A stretch of 64,000 nucleotides of DNA from NCBI GenBank assembly GCA_013368315.1, contig JAACJM010000300.1, positions 31,583 through 95,582 of the forward strand, in the 5' to 3' direction. This DNA is from Tetrapyrgos nigripes. Its lineage: Eukaryota > Basidiomycota > Agaricomycetes > Agaricales > Campanellaceae. The notes beneath the pieces were generated by a model. The model ran no database searches. It was given only the letters and a program-made list of their open reading frames with translations, and was not told the DNA's origin. The position numbers and the translations under genes are program-made. This document shows positions 10,480 to 22,526 of this stretch, piece by piece. The stretch's first letter is position 1, and every line of letters starts with the position of its first letter.

Positions 10480-13400
10480 ATGATGGAGTGCGCAATACAC
10501 CTTGGGGAGAGGTTCCAGAATCCCGAGGATTCCCTACACATCTATGGGGAACCACTCAGAGCAGCACTGAACACCGTTGCCCCAATGGGCACTCTTTCAC
10601 TGGCCCAACACATTGCTGCAGCCCGCAGCGAGATGCAAAGTGGCTCACTTCCTGCACATCCCAATGGCACGACCACTCAATCCTTACCGTCCAGCCGTGT
10701 TGCAAGCCCAACACCTGGAACGACTTCAACGGGATGGGAATGGCTGACTCCACATCTCCAAAACGAGGATGGAAGGTACGACGAGCTGATCGATTGGCAG
10801 CGAGACGCAACAATCGAACTAGGAGGGATGGAATTACCCTCCAGGGCTCCAACTCCGAGTTCAATGCCAGAACTCCGAAGCATGTCTCCGAGCCTATCCG
10901 AAACCAGCGACCTCGAGTACATGTCGACTCCGCCATCGCTCGGCAGGATGAGTCTTCCTACATCACCCCTAGAGGACACCTCATCGTACGGAATTCCAAG
11001 TCCACGACCTTCTACCCCCGCCATGGTTACCGTCAATGCCGCAAATAATTATGGCTGGTCCTTAGACTCTGAAGTCTCCGGTATGGACAATGGTTATCTC
11101 AGGTCAGATCTCAATTCAGATCTTATGAATAAAAGTACTGATGCGCTTTTTCCAGCAGCTTGTAATTTGGAAGCAGGTTCTTCATGTATATATTTATTAC
11201 ATACCGCTCCTCTGGGCTTAACAACTCCTTTTATTTATAATGATCTGTACACTAGCCCTGGCGGCAACAATAAATATTTATGTGCCTGTGGCACTCTGTT
11301 CTCACTCAGAAGTGTAAGAAAAAGAGATCTGATACTGTCAAAATCCACTTCGGTGATGGATGGTTACTTGATTCTGGAGCATCAGCGCATTTTACGTTCG
11401 ACATCAATGACTTTGTTGAATTGAGTTATATAAAACCAATTCCAGTGAAAACTGCCAATGGATTCACAAACATTCGTGCATCTGGAACAGTCCTGATCTC
11501 TCAACGTAAAAGAGTTATGAAATTATATCCGGTCTATTACATTCCTGATCTAAATCAACGACTCTTATCTGTCGGTCAATTCTTAAATGACAACATGTTT
11601 ATGCACGGTAACTCCGATCATATCACCATTTCGAGAAATACAACATTCTTGACTTTCTCAAAGCATATACCGGAAGAAACGCTATACTATCTTCCACACA
11701 AATCGAAAATTGTCGCTTCTAAAGCCAATCTTTTGATTTATCTTATCAACTACGAGATCTTACATTGTCGTATAGGGCATCCTTCTCACGATGTTCTAAA
11801 ACATGTCCGACAACACACCCTTGGCACTCCTGAATTCATTATTCCAAAGGAACTTCCTTTGTGCAAAGGCTGTCTTGAAGGCAAAACTCCCAGACAGGCT
11901 TACCCTCCTAGCGAACGACGTGCTACTCGTCCTTTCCAAATTATCCATACGGATTTGCATGAATACCCCACGATATCCTACCACAAGTACAAATATATAA
12001 TCGTCTTCTTTGATGATTACACTTCAGATGCTTGGATACGTTTTCTTAAAGGCAAAAAACAACCACTAACTGCCACTCGCCAGTTCCTTGCGATGGTAGA
12101 AACTCAATATAAGACGAAAGTCGAACAGTGGATGTCTGATATGGGTGGTGAATTCATCAAAGGCACCTACCGAGAAATGTTACTTGAAAAAGGTGTTAAA
12201 ATCCTTAACAGTGCACCATACATTCATCAGCAGAATGGTCGAGCAGAACGCTTTATACGCACGCTAATGGATAAGGCATTGGCAATGATGAAGTTAGCAT
12301 GTCTACCTGAATCGTGGTGGGAATATGCTGTCCGTCATGGATTGTATGTCTATCGACGTACTCCCTTACGATGACACAAATGGATAACTCCATTTGAAAT
12401 GCTTGAAAAGGAAAAACCGCGTATCGATCATCTGCGAGTTTTTGGCTGCGGAGCTTATGTCTTTAAACCCGAGGAAACTCGAAAGAACAAACTCGCTTCC
12501 AAGTCAGAACTCATGACATATCTTGGTGTAGCACCAGGAAAACGTAGAAATCTTTTCATGCGTACAAACAATGCGGAATTTACATCCCCGCAAGCCGTGT
12601 TTGAGGAAGACTTCTTTCCTCGATGTAAAACTCAATCTCGTAGTTCGAAACAACTTCCTATCGAGTCGTCGCAAAATGATGACACTCCTCTACCACAAAC
12701 AATCCCTGACGATGATGATGAAGATTTTAATCATCGTCCTCCTCGCATCCCTTCGATAAGGAGACCTGATCAGCTTCGTGACGACGAACCTGAACAGGAT
12801 CCACTGCCTTCGTCTCCGGATAGTGACTCTGAGCCTAGAAGAACAGTAACACCGCCGCCAGTGGAGACACCACCTCCTCAGGCACCTCGAAAGCCCAGAG
12901 CTCCTAGACAAAGACGGACACCAACAGAACCAACACGTCGAAGCGAGCGTACTGGTACTGTACCTAAACGATACAGGGATAAACACCCTGTAGAAGTTGA
13001 ACGCGATCTTGAACCTCAAATCGCAGCTGATAAAAGAGCGGAAGCAAAAGCTAAAGCAGAGAGAGACGCTCGGAGAGAAAACCGACGTCAGCAAGCTGCA
13101 GAGCAACAGGTTCCCGGACCTAGTTCTGCATCAGGAAGCGCACCCCAGGGGGAGCAGCAAGCCGAGAGTGATGACTCTGCACGCCCTGAATCAGAAGAAA
13201 TGGCAGAACCATGCCGTGAAGGGGGAGTATCTATAAATTTCTTGCTTATGCAGGCAATTGCTCCTGGAGAAATCGATTCCCACTTGCTTATTCAGAAAGT
13301 TACTTCGAAGAATGATGGGAATCAACCGAATGTTCGTAATATTCGCGAATGGACATTCAAAGATATTGCTCGCTTACCTATAGCTGAGCAAGAGGAATGG

Positions 13401-14905
13401 AAAGTCGCTTGCCGTGAAGAACTAGAGGCTCTTCGCAAGTGCGACACCTATGAATTGGTCGAAAGACCTAAAGATAGGAAAGTTATCAAAAACTGATGGG
13501 TCTTCTACATCAAAACTGATGGTCGTAAAAAGGCAAGACTCGTTGCAAAAGGTTTTTCACAGGTCGAAGGCATAGACTTTGATCAAATATATTCGCCTGT
13601 TGTTCGATTCGAGACTGTGCGCTTAATCTTTGCTTTAGCTGCACTTAAGGGTTGGCACGTGTCCGGTGTCGATGTCCGATCAGCCTATTTATATGGTTTA
13701 CTCGATGAAGAAATCTATATGGAACAACCGGAAGCCTTTAAAGTAAAAGGACAAGAGCATAAAGTCGTCCGGCTTCTTCGTGCTCTTTACGGACTCAAAC
13801 AAGCAGGACTTGTGTGGTGGAAAAGTCTTGATAAGTCCATGGCGGAACTTGGTTTTAAACAAATCATTTCCGACGCCGGAATCTTCATTCACAAACGCTA
13901 TGACGCCAACAAAAATCTTATTGAAAATTCTATCGTCATTGCCGTAGTCTATGTGGATGACGCTCTATTCTGTGGAGCGAACAAAACCTTGGTCTTACGA
14001 CTCAAAGAAACTTTATGAAGAAATGGGAATGTAGGGATCTAGGCGATGCCAAAGAATTCCTTAGGATGAGAATTACCAGGAAAGGCAGCAAGGTCTCTTT
14101 AGACCAGTGCGCTTATCTGGATAAAATCCTAGAGACTTATGGAATGCAAAACGCGAAAGCTTCTGCTACCCCATTACCCAGCAATTATCACCCTCTTCCT
14201 CTTCCAGAAGACACTCCTGTCAATTATACTCTTCGTCAAAGTTATCAAGAGATAATTGGATCCTTACTCTACTTAATGTTAGGAACATGTCCTGATATCT
14301 CCTTTGCTGTTACAAAACTTGTGCAATTTGCTGCAAACCCCTCACAAGAACACTACAATAAGGCGAAAGACATTTGCCGTTACCTTGTTGGCACTAGGAA
14401 ATATGCTCTTGTGTACAACGGTGGAGGGGGAGAAGGCTTATCAGCCTATACAGACTCCGATTGGGGATCAGATCCTGGAACTCGCAAATCTCAAACTGGC
14501 TTCTTTCTACAATTAGCCCAAGCACCATTTAGCTGGACGTCTAGACAACAAAAGACAGTTGCTCTATCTTCGACTGAAGCTGAATACATGGCACTTAGTG
14601 ACTGCAGTCGACAAGTCTGCTGGTTCAAGACTCTTCTCAGTGAAATCGAATATCCTCTCCATGCTATTCCAATTTACGGTGACAATCAGGGATCAATTTT
14701 TATTGCATCAAACCCTGTCACGGATAAGCGAACGAAACACATTGATATTCGATATCATTTTGTTCGAGAAAAAGTCATCGACGAGACAGTCAAGTTATTC
14801 TTTATTGAAGGAAGCAATAACCCTGCAGATCTACTCACTAAAGCTCTTGATCGAGTAAAGTTTGAGAAGTTCAGGAAACAATTGGGACTCCAGTTTTATA
14901 ATTGA
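10480..14905 (+). pseudogene. copia pol region, copy 1: protease, integrase, RT, RNase H
   Basis: In order: protease with WLLDSGASAHF (11365-11400); GAG-pre-integrase with HCRIGHPSHDVLKH and CKGCLEGK; integrase core with HTDLHEY, DMGGEF and NGRAERFIRTL; an acidic Pro-rich linker; reverse transcriptase with ARLVAKGFSQVEG, VDVRSAYLYG and YVDDALF; RNase H with TDSDWGSDPGTRKS, STEAEYMALSD and DNQGSIF. It ends at 14905. Lesions: a 4-bp loss near 11308, TGA at 12372-12374 and 13494-13496 where copy 2 has sense codons, and a 1-bp loss near 14006. It is non-functional. Confidence 0.92.
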
Positions 14906-15002
14906 AGAAATTGCATCGAAAACGTCGAGGCACTGGATCCCTTCCTTCCATGGCTGCTTACAGTGCCTACCTATGCTTACACGCACTACAGTGCAGCTTA
15001 GC

Positions 15003-15011
15003 AAGGGGGAG
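15003..15011 (+). promoter_or_regulatory. Polypurine tract of copia copy 1
   Basis: AAGGGGGAG abuts the 3' LTR and is the expected plus-strand DNA primer. The same tract adjoins the 3' LTR of copy 2 in reverse complement (from 26903). Confidence 0.8.
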
Positions 15012-15378
15012 TGTTGAATTGGCGCATTCAGTTGCAGCCATCAACGATACCTATGTAGAACAATAATTGTAGTTATAAATAGAACAATGAGATTATATAG
15101 ACAATAAGTGTAGTACAACAATAGTGTACGAAACCAGCATTGTTCTATCAAATACAATAGAATCTTATTGTTACTCTAGTATTAGTTTACATGTATTTGT
15201 ACCTCCTTAAAGGTATATAAGGACTGGTAGATAGTCCTCCAAATAACAAGTTTTATACTTAACCCACATCGCTCTACAAGCCTCTAACTAGCCTTACAAG
15301 CTACTCTTTATCAACAGGTAAGTTGCGTAGTTGCCACTGCGTTTAGTAGTGTACAAGCCGTACCATGCCTGCTTAACA
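15012..15378 (+). repeat. 3' LTR of copia copy 1
   Basis: 367 bp, TG...CA ends, the same length as the 5' LTR with two visible substitutions. The repeated target ATGGT follows at 15379. Confidence 0.95.
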
Positions 15379-15837
15379 ATGGTGCAATGACTTCCGGCAG
15401 TTATAAGGGAAGATTTTGCACTGGAGAGAGAGTAGGACCTTCACGGCCTATCGATTCCGCATGGGTGTTAAGAGAGAGACGCGTTTGTTTGGTCGTGTTG
15501 AGATCAAACGCTTTCGCTTCAGTCCTTCACCAGCGTAGTCTCGATACCAGACTGATGATACACAGATAGTCATGTGTATGTATCACCAGCGCCATATACA
15601 TGTGCTTGCCATGTACCGTACCTCCTCATGCAAGCGATCAATATTGATCAATGCCTGGTTGCGGTTCATTATCGTTGTTCTTTAACTGCGTTTATGCCAA
15701 GGCTCCCTCCAAAGCTCTTCAAATCTGGGACAAAGTTGACAATATCTGCCACCGTCATTGTCGTATCCGTCGTATTAACCACTCCAAGCGCATCAAAGCA
15801 GCCAAACAGATTTGGCAGACGCTTTAGCAGGTTTATC

Positions 15838-16842
15838 CACAACAAGGGGGACCCGGGATTGCGGACTGGTACACTCCGGGGGTCGGTCGGTCGGGTCATT
15901 GAGGTCGTTAAAAATTTTTGGAAGTGTGAAATTTTTTATGGTTTACAGGCTTGTATCAGTGTAATTATGGGTCCTTTTATAGTTCTTGACTTAGTTCTTG
16001 TCATCCAGAGCTGTCTTGGAAGGTGATTGAGCCATTTGGTGTACATCCAATGAGTTGGCCCTAGTGAACTGCAGGGATATCCCCCGGGTATTTTTGGGTG
16101 TACCGGTACCCCTACCCGCGAAAACCCTTACCTGTCAGAAGGGTACGGATTTGTACCCCTGGCGGGTAACCCGTCAGTTCACAAGTATATATATATATAA
16201 TGTAACTATCTAAATCCAACTACTCGCTATGGAATATTATTTTTTGAAGGTGGGATACATCAGTTTTGCTTTGTTCAAGCATTCAGCCACAGTGATCAAG
16301 GCTTTCCGGCGTGTGAACAGCGACGTGTCACTTACCCATATTTGGATGTCGTGGTGGCAAAATACTATTATTGAACTATGTACTAAAGAATTACACAGAA
16401 CGTACTCAAAGTAGTGAATATATTGAGGTAAACTACGGGTACAAAATTTTGGATGGCGGGTACAGCGGGTCTGCCTTACGGGTAAGGGTCAGCACGGGTT
16501 TTGAAATCCATACCCGTACCCTTGAGACCCCTACCCGCGACCCCCCATGACCCCCCAAACCCCTGCTTCTCACTAGTTGGCCCGACACCCGCCACCCGAG
16601 TACCAATGTCTAGATACCCGTGTGGCCACCCCAGCGCGTTAGGATTAGGGCTTCCCTGCGAGGCGCACAGCGCTGAGCCAAGGGTAAGCCAAAAATGGAA
16701 GGTCAGTATCACGTTGCACCTTGCATATATAGGCATACCTTCCCTATTTAGTAGGTATCGGTCGGTCGGTCGGGTCCCAGAGGCCGTTAAAAAAATTTTC
16801 GACGTAGTGTACGAAATCAAAATTTTCGGTCCCCCTTGATCC
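15838..16842. repeat. Possible degenerate 1-kb element with GGTCGGTCGG repeats
   Basis: CAAGGGGGACC near 15841 reappears inverted near 16832. A GGTCGGTCGGTCGGGTC motif followed by GAGG(T/C)CGTTAAAAA occurs in direct orientation near 15876 and 16758. No clean target duplication was seen, so boundaries are uncertain. Confidence 0.3.
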
Positions 16843-17907
16843 ACAAACTTTTTAGGATCGGAGAAGATGTTGGACACGTTGACGGTTTGGAGGAGAGGAC
16901 CTGCTCAAAATATCTCGGACGGAGCCGGTTGTTTTTTGCCGCACCTTACAGGTATAGCATATGGGGGCAAGTCCTTTTCGGAGTAGTCCGCGGCTGATAA
17001 GCCGATGAATAAACGCAATACTTACGTCACTGAGGTTCTTGCAGCCTCAAACCATTCCTGATCGTTTCAAGGACCCTCCAAATCCAGCGTAAGGCGGTAT
17101 CTCGACAGTCTCTCTAAAGGACTATCTGTTCCCTCCAACCAAAATGTTGCACCCTCCCAAAAAAACACTTAGTTTACTTATCCAAGTTATCTTGCATGTA
17201 TACGGCCTGCCGACGACCTCCAGCCATACTTTCCCGACACCGACACTTTTCATCAACATATGGCCTCATAAAAACTAAGTATGCTTCCACTTTTCTACAC
17301 AGTGCTTAAGTGGCTTCTGAGTCTTCCCCTCGCAACTAACTCGCAAAGGGTAGCTACCCTGCTACTCTGTCAACTTTCTTTCTTAGCCAGAAACGTTTCC
17401 GAGAATTGGGACCGCTAGAGTGATGCTACCCAAAATCCATAACGGATGCTGTTTGAACTCCTCCTGTGCAAAGTAACAGGAATTCGTACATGATAAATCC
17501 ACGTATGTCGCATCCCGCTATGTTTCCAGTTACCTGTATCTGTCCCTAAGTACTCAGTAAGTACTATGTCCATATCCTGATTAAATCTTAAGCACCAAAT
17601 CTCCTATATGTGAGCTGCCACTCAATCAGAAGAGCATACCAATGCGTCACCAATGACCATGAGCTTTCTGAGTTCTCTCTTGGCAGTGAGAAAAATTCCC
17701 AGAAAATTCCGCCCTCGTCGCTTGCGACTAACCCCCTCAGTCATATATCTGGAGCCTACTGTCAAATGCCAAACGAAAATGACCCAATGCCTTCAAGATT
17801 GTAGACCAAGTGGATTTGCGTGGAACCGAGCAGCATAACCCCTGTCTCACGTGATATGTCAGTACGCTCCATAATCAGGCTCCGGCCGTCGATTTTTTCT
17901 CTCTCAG

Positions 17908-18241
17908 TAGAGCTGATTAGCAGCGCCCTTTTTTTATCTTCGATACTTAGCCGAAAGGCGAGTTGATTTCTGTGGTGCTTACTAAGACAAATTGCAGGAT
18001 TTTGGTATGCCTCCACACTTCATGAATCCCTCATACTTTAGTCTCAAAACTTCCAACACATCCCCTAGATATGTTCAGAATACATTGCGAGCACTAACAA
18101 TGGAATAGTGCAGGAGAGATAGTACAGTGCAAGCCTTCGACCCATCACGGCATTTAGAAATTAGCCGATCTGCGTCCGGAGAATTCCGAGACCGCAAAAA
18201 TTGCGCAAAAATGGGCACTGGCGCGCTGCTAATCAGCTCTA
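17908..18241. repeat. Inverted repeat pair, 19 bp
   Basis: GCGCTGCTAATCAGCTCTA at 18223-18241 occurs as its reverse complement at 17908-17926. Its core is itself nearly palindromic. Spacing is about 300 bp. It may be ends of a small miniature element. Confidence 0.4.
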
Positions 18242-18487
18242 GTAACGACGCCGATCCTCTACCCTCGGCAATTTTCGCTGCTACCAGCTCCGGAGCTTCG
18301 GATAAATCTGCTCTAGTGGACCGCTTTCATTGTCCCTGTCAAGCAGGGACCCGAATTATGTCGCATATCATTTAGCTGGGTATACCCACGCCAGAAGGCG
18401 CTCCAATTCTCATTTGCAGTCAGGTTTCTACGTTGCTGTATATATAAACCTCCTCTGGTGTTCCAGCACCTTCAATCTCCCTCTACA

Positions 18488-20921
18488 ATGCCGACTCCAA
18501 TTCCACTGGCACCTAAAGACTTTTACGAACGCATCGCAACGGGACCTTCCGTAGCTGAGACTCCTAATGGCGTCCAAGGCGAGACTCATATTTCAGAATC
18601 TCCAGTCTCGCCGTTGTTTGAGAAGCAAGCTGCCCGTGGAAGGTCTACAGACAGTGATAGGTGGGGCAGCGACTATGGAGAAGATCGTGCCTGCATACCA
18701 CCCACGCATCCGCACCGGACACTTGTACTCTGCTTCGATGGAACTGGTGACCAGTAGGTACATTTCTTACGGTTTATTCGTGAAGCTCACAATTTTTCGC
18801 AACGAGCAGATTTGATCAAGATGTATGTTGCATATCTGAGCAGAAACAGGAAAATGACTCAAGATTAATTGTTGACAGAACTCAAACATCGTTTCTTTGT
18901 TCAGAATGTTGAAGAAAGATGACAGGTATCAGCAGATGGTGTATTATCAGGTGGGCAGTGCTTTAACAGTGGCAAAATGTGTACGGGTCCTTTTGACGTT
19001 AACGAGCAATGCAGGCTGGGATTGGTACCTATACCGCATCTCATCAAACAACGCCTTTGAAGGCCAAGTTCTCAAAGGTAAGCGACTTATATTGCGTCCA
19101 AACCCCCTCTGATTAGTCCTCTTACGGGACTCGACTTCCATAGGCTCTGGATGAAGCCATAGCTTGGAATCTTCACGCCCATGTCATGGGTGAGTAACGC
19201 TTTGCTGCAGGATACAGTCTCCATCTCAAGTTCTCCACAGGTGGCTACGAGTTTCTGATGCAGAACTGTGAGTAACTCATCCGTTGCTTACCTCAAATTC
19301 GCCGAATGGTGAATGGCTACGTCTACAGACCTTGCTGGGGATCGAATTTGCCTCTTTGGCTTCTCTCGTGGCGCATATACGGCACGAAGGTGAGTCTATC
19401 CTGAATTACTGCCTGTGACTACTGTATGATGCGTTTCTTTAGTCTTGCGGGAATGATACATAAAGTAAGCATAGCACCACAATCTAGAACTTCAACATGA
19501 ATGGTACCAATGACTAATTTCTTCTAGGTTGGAATCTTGCCAGCATGTAATCATCAGCAGGTTCCGTTCGCATACAAGATGTTCACAAGGACTGACGAGT
19601 TGGGATGGGCCCAGTCTAATGCGTATGCTGTGCCTGTTTCTTACGCCAGACCTTCATCAGATTCTAACGAATACCAAACAGCTTCAAGAAAACTTTCTCA
19701 ATCGACGTGGACATTGAGTTCCTTGGGGTCTGGTACATATTATGCTTCGTTTCTGTCTTCGATGCGTGCCGTGATCGACTGACTTCACCGTCTTTGCTCA
19801 TTTTAGGGATACGGTGAACTCTGTAGGAATCATACCTAGGCGTCTTCCCTTCACCACGTCCAACACGATTGTCCGCACATTCCGACATGCAGTATCACTG
19901 GATGAGCGTCGTGCCAAGTTCAAAGCAAACTTGTGGAATAAGCCTAAAGAGCATGAGAAGGGTCTTGGATACAGGGCTGCCCAATTTGATGAGCACGAAC
20001 ACGAACATGGACGGAGTGGAGATCATAATCACCATGAACACCAGAAATCGCATTCCCAGTTGGCTATGGAAGGGATGTATTCGAAGGATCATTCTGCTCA
20101 GACGGACGTCGAAGAGGTACGCACCTATTTGCTTTTTTATAGCTTTCGACTGAAACAACTAAACACTTCACCCCTTGTAGGTTTGGTTTGCAGGATGCCA
20201 CTGCGGTGAGTAGACCTTTCCCGAGGAAAATGGACGACAAGTCCTCTGTCTTTTAATCTTGCTAATAATACCTTTGGTCTCAGACATCGGGGGTGGAGCT
20301 GTCAGCAATGAAATAACTTCATCACTGGCTCGCATCCCGCTTCGATGGATGATTCGGGAGTGTTTCAAAACGCACACTGGAATCATGTTTCATCGTGATG
20401 CGTTGAAGGAGATTGGTCTTGATCCTGACTCCCTTTACCCAATCGTGAAGCCACGTCCTCCACCACTGCCACTTGCAGACGCTCGCATTAGAGGTATACC
20501 CAAGAGAGTTCCCAGACCTCCTAGTACGTGATATGTTTTGGACTTTGAAACGACATTTATATCTTCTACAGCGCTTGAAAGAGCCGTCACAGCGTCTACT
20601 ACACTGCCCAACCCCAAGAGCGAGGAGGAATTAGACTTGGAGGATGCGATGGCTCCCATTTACGATCAGCTGAACCTGAGCAAGAGTTGGTGGATTTTGG
20701 AGGTCTTACCTCTGAAGCACAAGTATCAGAAAGGAAATGATTCATGGGTTTCAACTTACAAAATCAATATGGGCCGTGGAAGGGTCATTCCAAAACAGAA
20801 GATGCGAGGGGTAAAGGTGCATCGTACGGTGAAGATGAGGTTGGAAGCCGAAGCTGAGAACGGGATCAAGTATGTACCGAAGACGAATCTGCTTTTGGAG
20901 CATACGACATGGGTGGATTAG
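18488..20921 (+). CDS. DUF2235 alpha/beta-hydrolase protein
   Basis: The start MPTPIPLAPKDFYERI is the first ATG of the exon that carries the first motif. After about 70 disordered residues come the DUF2235 motifs in order across about ten short exons: LVLCFDGTGDQFD, NIVSLFRML, ICLFGFSRGAYTAR (nucleophile elbow GxSxG), FLGVWDTVNSVG, and WFAGCHCDIGGG (likely catalytic Asp/His region). The frame stays open across all inferred junctions and ends HTTWVD at 20921. DUF2235 is related to Tle1-like lipases of bacterial secretion systems; in fungi the substrate is unknown. A His-rich loop with many HEHE/NHHEH stretches lies before the last motif (about 19990-20060). It appears intact and single-copy here. 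Confidence 0.85.
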
Positions 20922-22195
20922 GGTATACGTAGCTTTGGACCGGATGTGTTAAACGTTTTCTGTACTATGTCTCATCAAATCCTCTTGCATACCTACATTG
21001 TATCTGCATATTGTCTCCTTGTCACTTCATGCCTCCACCAGTATGCGTATTGCTGTTGAAATCTTTAAACTAGTCCCTTCACAGAGTCTCATCTCAATGA
21101 CACAGATTCAAATGCGTGTCCGGAGAAAAATACTCGCCTACCCGGTAGGGCCGACTCCACAAGGAAGCTCCTCTCTTAGACCTGTACAAGTAAAGAACCT
21201 GGCGCTTTATTGCCAGTCATAGGTTAGCGGCAAATTTGTCTTTGACATCCCTCATGGATTTCGCGATTTAAAATCCAGCATGTGGCACCCCCGGGTCCGA
21301 TGATCCATTGTTTTCGTGATTCTATCTCGCCGATCACTTCGTCTGACGTTGACTTGCTAACTGACATGTATGATGGACTCAAAATCATGATTTTACGAGT
21401 AAGCCACCTCTCTGCTTCCGTTCAGTGGCTCCACGCTAGATGCCCTCACACGCCGAAAAGACAAAAATGTCCGCTTGACGGATAGATCACATCACTACTA
21501 CTGATATAAGATATATCTGTAAAAAAGTGTGTTTCTGTACGCCTTTCTGCCGAGCGGATATTTTTGTATTTTCGGCGTGTCAGCTTCCATTGAAGCGTTA
21601 CTCGATAAGCACAGGTTTCTTACTGCTCTACTAGACTACAGACGTCACGGTCTCTTACAAACAGTGTATCTCTGATGAACGGACGGTGAATAAATACCCG
21701 GATTTCCAAGACTTCTTACATCGATTATGCTGGATAATGAGAAAGTCCGATATGGAAGGAGAACTGCTCTTACTTATCATCGTCAAAAATCACTCAGTTA
21801 CACGTTACTCTAGCTCCAAATACAGCCAACGGCCCACGGTAAACTGGCTAATTTTCTTCTCTTGAGCAGTAGGTTGTTTTGGAAGTTGTTCAGTACTTAC
21901 CAGTGCACCCACACCTTTAGTGTCCAGGTCCACAACGGTGTGATACTGATCACTGGACTGTTGTGAGCGCTAGCCTCACGCTTCGCTCAGAATCTACAGC
22001 GCAGATAACCCGTACCGCAGTCCCCTCCAGCATCTGATGAGCTCACAGTATGTTTATTGATTTCCCTTTCCTAATTTCTTATGCGTCCAACTGTAAGCAC
22101 ATAGTTCCGAGGCCTGTGCCACTGCACTAAAAGGCAGATTTATGAAGTAATACTACTTCATAAACTCGGAACTATATATAGACACTACAGGAACC
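20922..22195. other. Intergenic, nothing recognised
   Basis: Contains the probable 3' untranslated region of the DUF2235 gene and AT-rich sequence with short chance frames. No gene, RNA gene or mobile-element end was recognised before the E1 target duplication. Confidence 0.45.
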
Positions 22196-22212
22196 CTGGG
22201 AACTCGGGTATC

Positions 22213-22295
22213 GGAAATCTGCGGGTACGTCATGCGGGTACACTGCGGGTACATGCGGGTCATGCGGGTCATGCGGGTCATGCGGGTACCCATTA
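22213..22295 (+). repeat. E1 left subterminal array
   Basis: Several copies of (CA)TGCGGGT(AC) in tandem begin within the terminal inverted repeat itself. The repeat core TGCGGGTAC is identical to the inner part of the E1 terminal repeat. Confidence 0.75.
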
Positions 22296-22526
22296 TCCTT
22301 TGCTTATCATGTACAATCTTAGTTGATTAAGCCTTATAATTACTCTTTTATTGTGTAGATAGTCTTTTAACAATGCAGAGCCTGTTATATAGCTATTTCA
22401 CGAAGAATAGAACGTGCTGTTGGTATTTACGTAAAATCATTCATACAAAATGATGGGATTAGGCGGTATATGTAAGGCTCAGCTTCACCCATTATTGACA
22501 CTTTCTGACCTGCTCTGCGCTCGCCT

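Larger units (their letters stand above)
8337..15378 (+). mobile_element. Ty1/copia LTR retrotransposon, copy 1, complete but inactivated
   Basis: Two 367-bp LTRs (8337-8703, 15012-15378) begin TG and end CA and differ at only two bases I can see. They are flanked by a perfect 5-bp duplication ATGGT (8332-8336, 15379-15383). Internal order is PBS, leader ORF, gag, protease, integrase, reverse transcriptase, RNase H, polypurine tract, the copia order. At least six lesions break the polyprotein, so it is not autonomous. Near-identical LTRs indicate a fairly recent insertion. Confidence 0.95.
15379..18487. other. Intergenic region with repeat remnants
   Basis: No gene is recognised. It holds GGTCGG direct repeats (15876 and 16758), CGGGTA/TACCCG-rich patches (16080-16180, 16430-16620), and a 19-bp inverted repeat pair (17908/18223). 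The UPRT 5' exon expected next to the LTR could not be found. The last part should hold the promoter of the DUF2235 gene. Confidence 0.4.

Noticed and set aside
16080..16620. A third E-family element at the CGGGTA-rich patches
   Set aside because: No terminal AAATYTGCGG motif and no 10-bp duplication could be found.
22206..22295. GCGGGTCAT repeats as a possible CRISPR array
   Set aside because: Units are tandem without unique spacers, lie at a transposon end, and the genome is eukaryotic.
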